Source of the DNA: Parapedobacter sp. SGR-10
GTDB lineage: Bacteria; Bacteroidota; Bacteroidia; Sphingobacteriales; Sphingobacteriaceae
DNA: 64,000 nucleotides
Assembly: GCF_011030405.1 (NCBI RefSeq)
Contig: NZ_JAAJTJ010000001.1
Span: 1-64,000 of the forward strand
Direction of reading: 5' to 3'
The notes under the pieces are model-generated. The model was given only the letters and a program-made list of their open reading frames with translations, made no database searches and was not told where the DNA came from. Every line of letters starts with the position of its first letter. The first letter of the stretch is position 1. A program made the position numbers and the translations under genes. Below, piece by piece: positions 34,208-43,844 of this stretch.

Positions 34208-35209
34208 ATGAAAACAAAAGTAGCATTAATTACCGGAGGATACACAGGAGAAGCCGAAGTATCTTATAAAAGTTCACAATTTGTCTACAGCCAGCTCGAT
34301 AAAAACAAGTATGACGTATATCTGATCGATATCCGTACAGATGGCTGGTTCTATAAGAACGAACAAGGTGAACAATATACTATCCAAAAGGAAGATTTTT
34401 CGTTGCTTTTAAACGGGGAAACCATTCGATTCGATGTAGCTTTTATCATTCTCCATGGTACTCCTGGCGAAGACGGCCGTTTGCAGGGATATTTTGATAT
34501 GGTAAATCTTCCCTACACTTCTTGCGGAGCCTTGACTTCCGCCCTAACGATGAATAAGGGCTACACAAAAGCAATTATCCAGGATATTCCGGAGCTACAC
34601 GTAGCCAATTCGGTATTGCTATTCGAAAATCACCGCAAAAATGCGGTACAGCTCGTCCAGGAAAAACTGACCCTACCCTATTTCGTCAAACCCAATGCCG
34701 GTGGCTCCAGTATAGGCATGAGTAAGGTCAAAATCATGGATGATTTGCAAGAAGCCTTGGGCAAAGCGTATGATGCCGAAAATACCGGCAAACAGGTATT
34801 GGTAGAAGAGTTCGTATCCGGCCGGGAGTTTTCGCAAGGTGTTTTCAGAAATACAAAGGGTGAACTAGTGGTATTGCCTGCTACAGAAGTCAAAACGACA
34901 AGGGAATTTTTCGATTTTGAAGCAAAATATATCCCGGGGTCGACCGAAGAGATTACACCGGCAGACCTCACTGCTGAACAACAGGAGCGAGCAGCCCGTA
35001 TTATCAAGGAAATATACATCCGACTGAACTGCAAAGGGATGGTCAGGGTAGACTTCTTCTTGGAAAATGACACCGACAATTTCTTCTTTATAGAAATCAA
35101 CACTATTCCTGGACAGACAGCCCAAAGCTTCATTCCACAACAGGTACGGGCTTTTGGCATGAAAGAAAGCGACTTCTATGGTGAACTGATCGAAGCGGCT
35201 TTGATATAA
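34208..35209 (+). CDS. ddl: D-alanine--D-alanine ligase
   Basis: A 333-residue ATP-grasp enzyme that makes the D-Ala-D-Ala dipeptide of peptidoglycan. Signatures are FIILHGTPGEDGRLQGYF, PYTSCGALTSALTMNKGYTK, PYFVKPNAGGSSIGMSKV, VRVDFFLENDTDNFFFIEINTIPGQTAQS. It is divergent from the PASTA-mltG genes. The C-terminal NTIPG is the Mg2+-binding end of the active site. Confidence 0.96.
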   Translation: MKTKVALITGGYTGEAEVSYKSSQFVYSQLDKNKYDVYLIDIRTDGWFYKNEQGEQYTIQKEDFSLLLNGETIRFDVAFIILHGTPGEDGRLQGYFDMVNLPYTSCGALTSALTMNKGYTKAIIQDIPELHVANSVLLFENHRKNAVQLVQEKLTLPYFVKPNAGGSSIGMSKVKIMDDLQEALGKAYDAENTGKQVLVEEFVSGREFSQGVFRNTKGELVVLPATEVKTTREFFDFEAKYIPGSTEEITPADLTAEQQERAARIIKEIYIRLNCKGMVRVDFFLENDTDNFFFIEINTIPGQTAQSFIPQQVRAFGMKESDFYGELIEAALI

Positions 35210-35230
35210 CCACCACAAAGGTTATATTTA
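35201..35230 (+). promoter_or_regulatory. Possible promoter of the M23-like gene
   Basis: TTG (35201-35203, in the ddl 3' end) and TATATTTA (35223-35230) are 19 bp apart; the last base misses the consensus G. Confidence 0.4.
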
Positions 35231-35243
35231 TGTCGTTTAAATT

Positions 35244-36179
35244 ATGAATCTTATGTCTGTAAGTCTAAAATCGATTTGCCTTGTACTGTGCTTGGCTTGT
35301 TCTGCGCATCTTTATGCCCAAGAACGCTTGCTAAAACTGACCTCAAAGAGAAACAAAGACAATTCTGTCACTATTTCTTACGAAAAAAAAGACAATGGTT
35401 CTTTTACCGTTTTTTTAAAATTTAAGGAATTGTCAAATTCCAGCCTGTCCGTTTACGAATACGTGGCAACAGGACATACGGGTGAACTCGTGACCCTAAA
35501 ACCTATTCGGGACAGCGAACCCATTCGTTATTCCTATTCCTACCGGTATGTCCGGGGCAAGCCCAACCCTAAAGTAAACGAAAGCATTATCTATGCACTT
35601 CCCTATGCAGCCCATACTTCCGTGCGTGTCACAGAATCCACATACTTAGCTGCCAAGGCTACCGGAAGAAAAACTCCGCCGGATTGGAAATCATACAATT
35701 TTCTCACCAAACAGCAACAAGCCGTAACAGCTTGCCGCAAAGGTGAGGTCGTCCAGACCATAGACGAACACGACACCGATGACCTCGGGAAATTCGTCTA
35801 TACCTCCGAACGGAACACTGTATATATCGAGCACGAGGACGGCACGATCATGCGATACGCCGGTATGGAAAAAAACAGCATGAAAGTAAAAGTCGGACAA
35901 ACAGTTTTCCCCGGTGATGAATTGGGATTAAATGCAAAGGCCGGCGAAAACAGTTATAAAATAAGCTGTCTACTATTTTATATCAAAACCAACGACCTTG
36001 ACACCGCAACCGGAGAGAAGAGAAATTATCGCACAGCGTTTATCACACCCCAATTTGCTGTCAATAACGGTGAGAAGTCTGTACTCGACAATAAAAGCAC
36101 CTACACTGCATTTCTAGACGATGCGATGATTATGCAGGAAATGAACAAGAAAGAACTGAAGAAATATAAAAAGAAATGA
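35244..36179 (+). CDS. Exported protein with degenerate M23/LytM-like domain
   Basis: A 311-residue protein with a signal peptide (ICLVLCLACSAHLYA). The C-terminal half has the lysostaphin-like strand order: CRKGEVVQTIDEHDTDD, RNTVYIEHEDGTIMRYAGMEKNSMKVKVGQTVFPGDELG. The zinc-binding H-x-x-x-D and H-x-H motifs are lost; the last is replaced by SCLLFYI. So it is probably not a peptidase but a regulator or scaffold, as in the catalytically dead LytM proteins EnvC and NlpD. It follows ddl on the same strand. Confidence 0.8.
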   Translation: MNLMSVSLKSICLVLCLACSAHLYAQERLLKLTSKRNKDNSVTISYEKKDNGSFTVFLKFKELSNSSLSVYEYVATGHTGELVTLKPIRDSEPIRYSYSYRYVRGKPNPKVNESIIYALPYAAHTSVRVTESTYLAAKATGRKTPPDWKSYNFLTKQQQAVTACRKGEVVQTIDEHDTDDLGKFVYTSERNTVYIEHEDGTIMRYAGMEKNSMKVKVGQTVFPGDELGLNAKAGENSYKISCLLFYIKTNDLDTATGEKRNYRTAFITPQFAVNNGEKSVLDNKSTYTAFLDDAMIMQEMNKKELKKYKKK

Positions 36180-36237
36180 TGTAGGTATTCCTTAAATACC
36201 ATACTTATCAATTTCACTTTGATCAAGGGTTAAAAAA

Positions 36238-36735
36238 CTATTTCCGCTCCCACACCTCAAAGGTATAGTCAAAGGCATGCTTCTCGTCCTTTTGGTGATG
36301 CTCACTACCTGTAAGTTCCCATTCGGTGGGGGGAAGTTCGGGAAAGAAGGCATCGCCATCCACCACGGTATGCACTCTGGTCAATAACACACGGTGTGCC
36401 AAAGCCAGCGTTTGCTTGTAGATATTTGCACCACCGATAATGAAGATTTCCCGTTCGTCGCGACAATACGTCAACACCTCATCTATACTATTAGCTACAT
36501 CTATATCTGGGTTGATATAGTTTTGATCACGTGTCAGGATAATATTCCTGCGATCGGGCAATGGTCTGCCAATAGATTCAAAAGTCTTTCTGCCCATGAT
36601 AACCGAGTGTCCCAAGGTGCTTCTTTTAAAATATTTAAAATCATTGGGCAAGTGCCATGGCATTTGATTGTCCTTACCTATGGCGTTATTTTCAGCCGCC
36701 GCTACGATCAATGTTATTGTTGTAAATGATTTCAC
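36238..36735 (-). CDS. folA: Dihydrofolate reductase
   Basis: A 165-residue enzyme reducing dihydrofolate with NADPH. AAENNAIGKDNQMPWHLPNDFKYFKRST carries the substrate loop and catalytic Asp; VIMGRKTFESIGRPLPDRRNIILTR and IIGGANIYKQ complete the fold. It lies 71 bp after thyA on the same strand, so the two probably act as one folate/thymidylate operon. Confidence 0.97.
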   Translation of the reverse strand: MKSFTTITLIVAAAENNAIGKDNQMPWHLPNDFKYFKRSTLGHSVIMGRKTFESIGRPLPDRRNIILTRDQNYINPDIDVANSIDEVLTYCRDEREIFIIGGANIYKQTLALAHRVLLTRVHTVVDGDAFFPELPPTEWELTGSEHHQKDEKHAFDYTFEVWERK

Positions 36736-36806
36736 AGATTTTAAGATGATTACATAGATTTAACGATTACACACATACTTATCACTGACCACTGATTACT
36801 GACCAC

Positions 36807-37628
36807 TTAAACAGCTACCGGTGCTTTGATATGCGGATGATATTCATAATCCAACAATTCAAAATCTTCAAACTTGAAATCAAAAATATTCTTCACATTG
36901 GGGTTGATTTTCATTGTCGGAAGAGGTTTGGGATCACGGGACAACTGTAGTTCTGTTTGCTCAAAGTGATTGCTGTATATATGTGCATCGCCAAATGTAT
37001 GAACAAATTCTGCCGCTTCCATATCACACACCTGGGCCACCATCAGGGTCAACAGGGCATACGAAGCAATATTGAAAGGTACCCCTAGAAAAATATCGGC
37101 GCTACGCTGATACAATTGACAGGAAAGCTGTGGTTTTAGGAGACCTTTTTCCGGTTGAGCAGGTGACACATAAAACTGAAAGAAAGCGTGGCAGGGAGGC
37201 AAAGCCATCTTTTCTATTTCTCCCACATTCCAAGCCGACACAATGATACGACGGGAGTCGGGTGTATTTTTTAATTGGTGGATGACCTGCGTGATCTGGT
37301 CGATATGTCTACCGTCCGGTGTGGGCCACGAGCGCCACTGTGAACCATACACCGGCCCCAGATTGCCGTTTTCATCCGCCCATTCATCCCAGATACTGAC
37401 ACCATTTTCCTTGAGGTATTGGATATTGGTTTCTCCCTTTAAAAACCAGATCAACTCATGGATGATCGAACGCAAATGCAATTTTTTGGTTGTAACCAAG
37501 GGGAATCCCTCTTTCAGATCAAAACGCATCTGATAGCCAAACACGCTCCGGGTTCCTGTTCCCGTACGATCTGTCTTTTCCGTTCCGTTTGTGTACACGT
37601 GCCGCAGCAAGTCCAAATACTGTTTCAT
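36807..37628 (-). CDS. thyA: Thymidylate synthase
   Basis: A 273-residue enzyme that methylates dUMP with methylene-tetrahydrofolate. The active-site cysteine lies in [35 protein letters not shown] is the dUMP pocket and the C-terminus ends IKAPVAV. Its dihydrofolate product is recycled by the next gene product, FolA. The 592-bp region upstream of its start holds the 21-bp repeat array. Confidence 0.97.
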   Translation of the reverse strand: MKQYLDLLRHVYTNGTEKTDRTGTGTRSVFGYQMRFDLKEGFPLVTTKKLHLRSIIHELIWFLKGETNIQYLKENGVSIWDEWADENGNLGPVYGSQWRSWPTPDGRHIDQITQVIHQLKNTPDSRRIIVSAWNVGEIEKMALPPCHAFFQFYVSPAQPEKGLLKPQLSCQLYQRSADIFLGVPFNIASYALLTLMVAQVCDMEAAEFVHTFGDAHIYSNHFEQTELQLSRDPKPLPTMKINPNVKNIFDFKFEDFELLDYEYHPHIKAPVAV

Positions 37629-37674
37629 GATTTGATTTTCCCAATTGTTTACAACCCTACGAAGATAAGGGTTT

Positions 37675-38049
37675 TTGCATCATGGAGCGGTCATATTTTT
37701 TCAACAATTCAGAACATGGATGATATACCTGCCCATAAATCTCACTTTAACAATAACTGTCTGCCCTTCGAGAGTTAGGAAAGTACAGAACATCCTGAAA
37801 ATGTACATATACATCGTCATGTTGTACACATACACCGCCTCATTGTTCCTATACATGTGGACGATATCACCGTACATATTGATGATGTATCAGTACTTGT
37901 TGACCGTGTACATGTATTTGCCTACAATGTACATATACTTGTTGACCATGTACCCGTACATGAGCGCATTGTACGTGTACATAGCGGCGAACTACATGTA
38001 CAATGACAGCATGTACATATACTTGGTTATTATGTACACATACATGTAG
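37675..38049 (+). CDS. Hypothetical repeat-encoded peptide (doubtful)
   Basis: A 124-codon frame whose second half is read from the 21-bp array and gives heptads such as [28 protein letters not shown]: hydrophobic, aromatic, any, Tyr, hydrophobic, any, small. A TAG in repeat unit 12 stops it. Without that TAG the frame would continue to 38172 with the same heptads. There is no clear RBS. A real peptide, a decayed gene, or an accident of a DNA-level repeat are all possible. Confidence 0.2.
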   Translation: MHHGAVIFFQQFRTWMIYLPINLTLTITVCPSRVRKVQNILKMYIYIVMLYTYTASLFLYMWTISPYILMMYQYLLTVYMYLPTMYIYLLTMYPYMSALYVYIAANYMYNDSMYIYLVIMYTYM

Positions 38050-38157
38050 AACAAGTACGTGTACTTCATCGCATTGTTCATATACATTGCCGACATGTAC
38101 ACTGTGTTTGCCTCAATGTATGTTGTACTTGGCAACATGTATATATACAAAAATGAA
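37801..38157. repeat. Seventeen-unit degenerate 21-bp repeat array
   Basis: Units start at 37801 and every 21 bp to 38137, with no insertion or deletion. Consensus per unit is WTGTACATATAC followed by nine looser bases (WT-N5-MM). T at position 4 is present in all 17 units, TAC at 10-12 in 14, and TAC at 4-6 in 11. Units 1, 7 and 11 share the exact 12-bp core. A poorly matching 20-bp unit may precede (37781). The array fills most of the thyA-mtaB gap. No CRISPR features, transposase or known repeat family fit. Confidence 0.9.
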
Positions 38158-38177
38158 GATGCGCTAGTATGAGACTA

Positions 38178-38212
38178 TTGATAACTGATAACTAAAAAAA
38201 TCCTTACCTTTG
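38178..38212 (+). promoter_or_regulatory. mtaB promoter
   Basis: TACCTTTG (38205-38212) matches the -7 element; the nearest TTG (38178) is 24 bp away, longer than usual. The start codon is only 9 bp downstream, so the transcript would be nearly leaderless. Confidence 0.5.
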
Positions 38213-38220
38213 CAAATCGT

Positions 38221-39540
38221 ATGAACAAAAAGGTAGCATTTTACACATTGGGGTGCAAGTTGAATTTTTCGGAAACTTCATCCATAGGCCGTATTTTCAA
38301 GAATGCAGGCTATGAGACTACCCCTTTCCATTCGCAAGCGGATGTTTACGTCATCAATACCTGCTCGGTTACCGACCATGCGGACAAAAAATGCCGTAAA
38401 GTTGTGAAAGAAGCCCTTAAGTATTCACCAAATGCCTACATCACGATCGTGGGTTGCTATGCGCAATTGAAGCCCCAGGAAATTGCAGAGATACCGGGTG
38501 TAGATATGGTATTGGGAGCGGCGGAGAAATTCAACATCATCGAACATATCAATGATCTGACTAAACAGGAAAAAGCTATTGTCCGTAATGCTCCCATCGC
38601 CGAAACCAATCAGTTCGTACCGGCATTTTCCATAGGAGACCGTACACGTACATTTTTAAAAGTACAGGATGGTTGTGACTATTCCTGCACATTCTGTACT
38701 ATTCCTCTGGCAAGAGGAGCCAGCCGTTCCGGCAAGATCGAAGATATTGTACAACAAGCCGAAGAAATAGCTGCATCGGGAGTCAAGGAGATCGTACTGA
38801 CAGGTGTCAATATCGGCGACTTTGGTATCCGTGACGGCAAACGGCAGGACAAGTTTATCGATCTGGTCAAAGCACTCGATGAAGTGCAGGGGATCGACCG
38901 TATCCGTATATCTTCCATCGAGCCTAATCTATTGTCCAATGAGATCATCGAATTTGTAGCCAGATCAAAACGCTTTGTGCCACATTTCCACATGCCTTTG
39001 CAATCCGGCAATAACAATGTATTGGCCAAGATGCGTCGCCGCTACAAAAGAGAGCTATATGCCGAACGGGTAGCAAAAATCAAATCTTTAATGCCCAATT
39101 GCTGTATAGGTGTAGATGTCATCGTTGGTTTTCCGGGCGAAACCCGTGAAGATTTTATCGACACCTACAATTTTCTCAACGAGATGGACATTTCCTATCT
39201 CCATGTATTTACCTATTCGGAAAGGGAAAATACCATTGCAGCTCAGATGGAGGGTGCTATTCCGGGCGCACAACGATCTGACCGTAGTAAGATGTTACAT
39301 ATTCTTTCGGAGAAAAAACGTCGTGCTTTTTATGAGCAAAACCTAGGACAAATAGGCGAAGTCCTGTTTGAAAGTGATGTCAAGGATGGTTATATGCATG
39401 GGTTTTCCAAAAACTATGTCAAGGTCCGTACACTTTACGATCCATTGCTGGTCAACGAGATCATTCCTGTCAAATTCCTAAGCATTGCTGATAATGGTGA
39501 TGTAGACGTGGCAGAATTGCCGGAACTGCTTGTGCATTAA
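38221..39540 (+). CDS. mtaB: tRNA t6A37 methylthiotransferase MtaB
   Basis: A 439-residue radical-SAM enzyme that adds a methylthio group to t6A at position 37 of tRNAs reading ANN codons. The N-terminal MTTase domain has cysteines in TLGCKLNFSE, NTCSVTDHADKKC and VGCYAQ. The radical-SAM cluster is CDYSCTFCTIPLARG. A TRAM-like domain closes the protein. The pattern fits MtaB rather than MiaB. Confidence 0.95.
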   Translation: MNKKVAFYTLGCKLNFSETSSIGRIFKNAGYETTPFHSQADVYVINTCSVTDHADKKCRKVVKEALKYSPNAYITIVGCYAQLKPQEIAEIPGVDMVLGAAEKFNIIEHINDLTKQEKAIVRNAPIAETNQFVPAFSIGDRTRTFLKVQDGCDYSCTFCTIPLARGASRSGKIEDIVQQAEEIAASGVKEIVLTGVNIGDFGIRDGKRQDKFIDLVKALDEVQGIDRIRISSIEPNLLSNEIIEFVARSKRFVPHFHMPLQSGNNNVLAKMRRRYKRELYAERVAKIKSLMPNCCIGVDVIVGFPGETREDFIDTYNFLNEMDISYLHVFTYSERENTIAAQMEGAIPGAQRSDRSKMLHILSEKKRRAFYEQNLGQIGEVLFESDVKDGYMHGFSKNYVKVRTLYDPLLVNEIIPVKFLSIADNGDVDVAELPELLVH

Positions 39541-39571
39541 CTTTTCCAAAGTTTGGAACTTTGGAAAAGTT
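39539..39571. terminator. Bidirectional terminator, repeated hairpin type A
   Basis: The 13-bp arms AACTTTTCCAAAG / CTTTGGAAAAGTT are identical to those at 18723-18755; only the loop (TTTGGAA) differs. It overlaps the mtaB stop and lies 10 bp before the convergent SGNH gene. Confidence 0.75.
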
Positions 39572-39581
39572 CTTAAGCCCT

Positions 39582-40331
39582 CTACTTCACACATTCCAAC
39601 CAACTCTCTGCCATGAGATTGGCTCCGGCCAGACTTGTATGTACACCATCCGTAGTCCAGTATGCCCCCGAATTTCTCTTTTCAGCCGCATCAAAGATAG
39701 ATTGGTAAGGAATGAATAAAGCCTTGTATTCTTTAGCTATGTCCCTAGCTACCTTTTGGTATTCCGCAAACTCTGGAAACCAGCTATCGTCTACGTGTTT
39801 GACATTCTTGACCGCAAATGGTTCACCGATAATCAACTTTACCTGTGGCAACGCCGTCAGTGTTTTGTCCAGTAATTTTCTATATTGATCCCCATAGATC
39901 TTTGCGGTTCCTTCATACTTCCCATTGCGTTTGTGCCAATAGTCATTGACCCCGATGAGGATACTCAGAATATTGGGCTTGATATCCAAACAATCTGCTT
40001 GCCATCTGTCGTCCAGCTGAGGTACCTTATGTCCGCTTATCCCTCTATTATAAATTTGAAGGTTTTTATCGGCATATTTATTCAACAGTACGCTAGCAGC
40101 GATCATCGCATACCCCCTACCCATCGCGGCAATATCATTAGGTGTCGAAGTATCCTTCTTTCTGCCGGCATCTGTAATAGAATCGCCTTGAAATAAAATA
40201 ATATCGTTTGAATTGATGGTTATTTTGGAATTTTTAGAAGAAAGGTCTTCTGCTCTTAGCAAAGAACTCCCTATCAATGTGGCTCCAACCGAAAGAGCGG
40301 ATTGCTTTAAAAATACTCTTCTATTACTCAT
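39582..40331 (-). CDS. SGNH/GDSL hydrolase, exported by Tat signal
   Basis: A 249-residue protein with an N-terminal twin-arginine-like signal (SNRRVFLKQSALSVGATLIG) and the SGNH blocks: FQGDSITDAGR (nucleophile Ser), NRGISGHKVPQL (Gly), LIGVNDYW (Asn) and TTDGVHTSLAG (Asp, His). Such esterases often deacetylate carbohydrates; the substrate is unknown. ATG 40331 is chosen over an upstream in-frame ATG at 40379, because it puts the signal at the N-terminus. Confidence 0.9.
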   Translation of the reverse strand: MSNRRVFLKQSALSVGATLIGSSLLRAEDLSSKNSKITINSNDIILFQGDSITDAGRKKDTSTPNDIAAMGRGYAMIAASVLLNKYADKNLQIYNRGISGHKVPQLDDRWQADCLDIKPNILSILIGVNDYWHKRNGKYEGTAKIYGDQYRKLLDKTLTALPQVKLIIGEPFAVKNVKHVDDSWFPEFAEYQKVARDIAKEYKALFIPYQSIFDAAEKRNSGAYWTTDGVHTSLAGANLMAESWLECVK

Positions 40332-40439
40332 TTTGAAAGGTTTAGGCTTAAAAGTATGAATTTTGAAGTAATTTGGCAAATAAGTAAAAAACTATCTCCC
40401 ACTGTCATCTATCATCTGTCCATTGTCATTTGTCCCCTC

Positions 40440-42473
40440 TCAATCCTCGAAACGATCTTTATACGTGTTTTCCAAGGCAAACATTTCGTCCCGAAGTTTG
40501 GCTGCCTCTAAGAAATCCATTTCTTTAGCGGCTTTTTCCATACGCTTCCGAACAGTTTCAATAGCCTTTTTCAATTCTTTTTCGCCCATGTACTCGATCA
40601 ATGGATCTGCTGCGATAGATGTGGTCGGATCAGGTTCCACATACATTTTGGCTTCGCCCGATTTGTAGTCTGCCACCGCTGTCTGTTCCATGATCTCTTC
40701 CCGTGTCTTGCCTACTGTCCGTGGAGTGATGCCATATTTTTCATTGTAGGCGATCTGTTTATCCCGTCTCCGGTTCGTTTCATCGATAGTCACACGCATA
40801 CTATCCGTCATTTTATCGGCATACATGATGACCCGCCCTTTGTCATTACGTGCAGCCCGTCCTATAGTTTGGATCAGCGAACGCTCCGAGCGTAGGAACC
40901 CTTCCTTGTCCGCATCCAGAATTGCTACCAACGTAACTTCCGGTAGGTCCAACCCCTCCCGCAACAGGTTAACACCTACCAATACATCAAATTCACCTAA
41001 GCGTAAACCCCGTAGAATTTCCACACGTTCCAATGTTTTCACTTCCGAATGGATGTACCTCACTTTGATGTTCAGACGGCTCATGTATTTGGTCAACTCT
41101 TCAGCCATACGTTTAGTCAATGTCGTTGCGAGTACCCTGCCTCCACTTTTGATCGTATTCTCCACTTCTTCCAAAAAGTCATCCACTTGATTGATCGCGG
41201 GACGAACCTCAATGACCGGATCCAACAACCCTGTCGGGCGAATGACCTGTTCGACCACGACACCTTCGGTTTGTTGCAGTTCATAGTCACCCGGTGTTGC
41301 CGACACGTATATAGTTTGATTGGTCAACGATTCAAATTCGGGAAAATTCAACGGCCTATTGTCCAATGCCGCTGGCAAGCGAAAGCCATGTTCGACAAGC
41401 GATATCTTCCGGGATCTATCTCCGCCATACATCGCCCGCAACTGTGGCAACGTCACATGACTCTCGTCAATGACAAGCAAATAGTCGTCCGGAAAATAAT
41501 CCAATAAACAGAAAGGACGCATCCCCGGGCTACGGCCATCGAAAAAACGGGAATAATTCTCTATACCTGAGCAATACCCCAATTCGCGCATCATTTCCAG
41601 ATCATAGTTAACCCTTTCTTCCAGTCGCTTGGCTTCCAGAAGTTTCCCTTCATCTTCCAATTGAGACTTCCGCTGTACGAGTTCTTCCTGTATTGCCCAA
41701 ATCGATTGTGTAAACTTTTCCTTTGGTGTGACAAAGAGATTGGCCGGAAAAAGAGACAATGTTTCATGCCGCACGATTGTCTTACCACTGATTGGATCGA
41801 TTTCACTGAGTTCGTCTATTTCATCTCCAAAAAAGGAAACACGATAAGCATTGTCCAGATACGCCGGATAGATATCTACAGTATCTCCTTTGACACGAAA
41901 TGTACCTCTTTTAAAATCCGTTGTCGTCCTCGCATACAAAATCTCGACGAGTTTATGCAAGAAAGCATTGCGCGAAATGACTGTGCCCACACCAAAACGA
42001 AAAATAGATCGGGAAAAATCTTCCGGATTTCCCATACCATAAATACACGACACTGAGGATACGACGATCACATCCCGACGTCCTGACATCAGTGACGAAG
42101 TGGTAGCTAACCGCAACTTTTCAATCTCATCATTGATCTGCAGATCTTTCTCAATATAAGTATTCGACGAGGCAATAAAAGCTTCCGGTTGGTAATAATC
42201 GTAGTAGGACACAAAATAATTGACCGCATTACGGGGAAAGAACTGTTTGAACTCGCCGTACAATTGGGCTGCTAAGGTCTTATTGTGACTCAATATCAAT
42301 GTGGGTTTTTGTGTCTGCTGGACGACATTTGCAATGGTAAAAGTCTTACCCGAACCCGTTACACCCAAAAGTGTCTGATACGGGTCACCTCGTTTTATAC
42401 CTTCTACCAATTCTTTTATCGCTTGCGGCTGATCCCCCGTTGGGCTGTACTCAGATGTTAAATCAAATTTCAT
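40440..42473 (-). CDS. uvrB: Excinuclease ABC subunit B
   Basis: A 677-residue DNA-damage recognition helicase-like protein of nucleotide excision repair. It starts [19 protein letters not shown]. Walker A is [10 protein letters not shown], the beta-hairpin region is [11 protein letters not shown]...TYIEKD, and the helicase part is [32 protein letters not shown]. The C-terminal UVR motif ([28 protein letters not shown]) binds UvrC. ATG 42473 is preferred over the in-frame ATG 15 bp upstream. Confidence 0.97.
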   Translation of the reverse strand: MKFDLTSEYSPTGDQPQAIKELVEGIKRGDPYQTLLGVTGSGKTFTIANVVQQTQKPTLILSHNKTLAAQLYGEFKQFFPRNAVNYFVSYYDYYQPEAFIASSNTYIEKDLQINDEIEKLRLATTSSLMSGRRDVIVVSSVSCIYGMGNPEDFSRSIFRFGVGTVISRNAFLHKLVEILYARTTTDFKRGTFRVKGDTVDIYPAYLDNAYRVSFFGDEIDELSEIDPISGKTIVRHETLSLFPANLFVTPKEKFTQSIWAIQEELVQRKSQLEDEGKLLEAKRLEERVNYDLEMMRELGYCSGIENYSRFFDGRSPGMRPFCLLDYFPDDYLLVIDESHVTLPQLRAMYGGDRSRKISLVEHGFRLPAALDNRPLNFPEFESLTNQTIYVSATPGDYELQQTEGVVVEQVIRPTGLLDPVIEVRPAINQVDDFLEEVENTIKSGGRVLATTLTKRMAEELTKYMSRLNIKVRYIHSEVKTLERVEILRGLRLGEFDVLVGVNLLREGLDLPEVTLVAILDADKEGFLRSERSLIQTIGRAARNDKGRVIMYADKMTDSMRVTIDETNRRRDKQIAYNEKYGITPRTVGKTREEIMEQTAVADYKSGEAKMYVEPDPTTSIAADPLIEYMGEKELKKAIETVRKRMEKAAKEMDFLEAAKLRDEMFALENTYKDRFED

Positions 42474-42518
42474 GTGCGCTATCTCCAAAAAGATAAAGTT
42501 AGTGTTTTTTGGACAGCT

Positions 42519-43086
42519 TTAACAATCAATAAACAATCCGTCTTGTAACCAATTTTCAGGATTGTTAAGAATATAAGACACAATTCTTTCGTGTTCGGGT
42601 TGGTCACGAATGATCCGGTCATGGTATCGGGATTGCCATCCAAAATCGGCATTAATCAAACGGGCGGATCTAGAAACAGTAGATTTGAATCCACGAAATA
42701 ATAGCTCCGAGATTTTTTGATTGCGGACCAAATTTGTTAATCGGTTTATTGTCGTTTCGTAGAGACGCAATGCATTGCGTCTCTACATTACATTCGTTGT
42801 ATGGGTTTTCGCCGATGACGATTATTGCATGAAAATGGTTCGGCATAATAACCCATTCATCTAAAAACAGGTCCATATCCGGGCGTAATTCAGCTGTCTT
42901 TAACCATTCATTCTTAACAACCTCTCCTATCTTCGATAATTTTACAACACCATCTATGATCTCCCCAAAATATGGTATCCTGTTTTTTGTACATATCGTG
43001 ACAAAATATGTCCCTTCTTGCGAATAATCCCACCAAGATGCTCTTGCGGATGGTATACGGTATTTTTGTTGGAATTTATCAGACAT
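42519..43086 (-). pseudogene. REP-associated tyrosine transposase (RAYT), frameshifted
   Basis: The N-terminal part (43086 to about 42700) has ISRP-like RIPSARASWWDYSQEGTYFVTICTKNR and the HUH-type histidine pair in VIMPNHFHAIIVIG, the Y1 transposase (IS200-like) signature. Reading then must shift frame near 42695-42697 to give RGFKSTVSRSARLINADFGWQSRYHDRIIRDQPEHERIVSYILNNPENW, which holds the catalytic Tyr (YHDRII). A single extra T in the run would restore one protein of about 190 residues. A 28-bp palindrome of a dispersed family lies inside the gene (42759-42786). Confidence 0.85.
42759..42786. repeat. 28-bp perfect palindrome inside the RAYT gene
   Basis: GTAGAGACGCAATG and its exact complement, with no loop. 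It is translated in frame as part of the variable linker of the transposase (ETQCIASL). One near-identical copy is at 62679-62706. Confidence 0.85.
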
Positions 43087-43191
43087 ATCGGTTATAGCTA
43101 ATATACTAAAGATAATGATTTTATATAGGCTTATTGCAAAAAGCCCACATTTTTTAGTAAATTAGAGGGGACAACTAAAAACAGGGACAAA

Positions 43192-43836
43192 ATGATTACC
43201 ATACTCTCCAAGCAGAATTCTGTAGTGAATGATTTTATTGCCGAATTGCGCGACACGAATATTCAACGCGACCGAATGAGATTTCGCAGAAATCTGGAAA
43301 GAGTAGGCGAAATGATGGCGTACGAAATCAGTAAAACCTTAGGCTTTCACAACAAAGACATTGAGACGCCGTTGGGCATAGCTCCCATGAACATACTGGA
43401 AGAACAACCCGTGTTAGTGACCATCATCCGTTCGGGATTACCTTTCCACCAAGGATTTTTAAATGTGTTTGATCGGGCCGATAGTGGCTTTACAGCAGCC
43501 TTTAGGCATACAAAAAAGAGCGGAGAATTTGAAATCCACAAAAAATACAGTACTATCCCCTCATTAGACGAAAAAACGGTCATTATCATGGATCCACTGA
43601 TCGCCACGGGAAAAAGTCTGGTGCTGACCTGCAAAGAGATATTGAGCGAGTACAACATCAAAGAATTGCATATTGCTTCCATTATCGCCACAGAGGAAGG
43701 CCTTCAACACGTCAAAGCATTTATCCCGCAAGCTCATATATGGACAGGAGATGTGGACAATGAGCTGACGAGCAAGTCTTTCATTGTGCCTGGACTGGGA
43801 GATGCAGGTGATCTAGCGTACGGAAGTAAAGAGTGA
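43192..43836 (+). CDS. upp: Uracil phosphoribosyltransferase
   Basis: A 214-residue enzyme salvaging uracil to UMP with PRPP. TLGIAP-like GIAPMNILEEQPVLVTIIRSGLPFHQG, the PRPP loop IIMDPLIATGKSLVLT and the C-terminal uracil-binding VPGLGDAGDLAYG are all present. Convergent and divergent neighbours give no operon. Together with thyA it serves pyrimidine supply. Confidence 0.96.
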   Translation: MITILSKQNSVVNDFIAELRDTNIQRDRMRFRRNLERVGEMMAYEISKTLGFHNKDIETPLGIAPMNILEEQPVLVTIIRSGLPFHQGFLNVFDRADSGFTAAFRHTKKSGEFEIHKKYSTIPSLDEKTVIIMDPLIATGKSLVLTCKEILSEYNIKELHIASIIATEEGLQHVKAFIPQAHIWTGDVDNELTSKSFIVPGLGDAGDLAYGSKE

Positions 43837-43844
43837 AATAGTGA

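Noticed and set aside
37801..38157. CRISPR array
   Set aside because: The 21-bp period is far too short for repeat plus spacer, all units are degenerate, and no cas gene is present.
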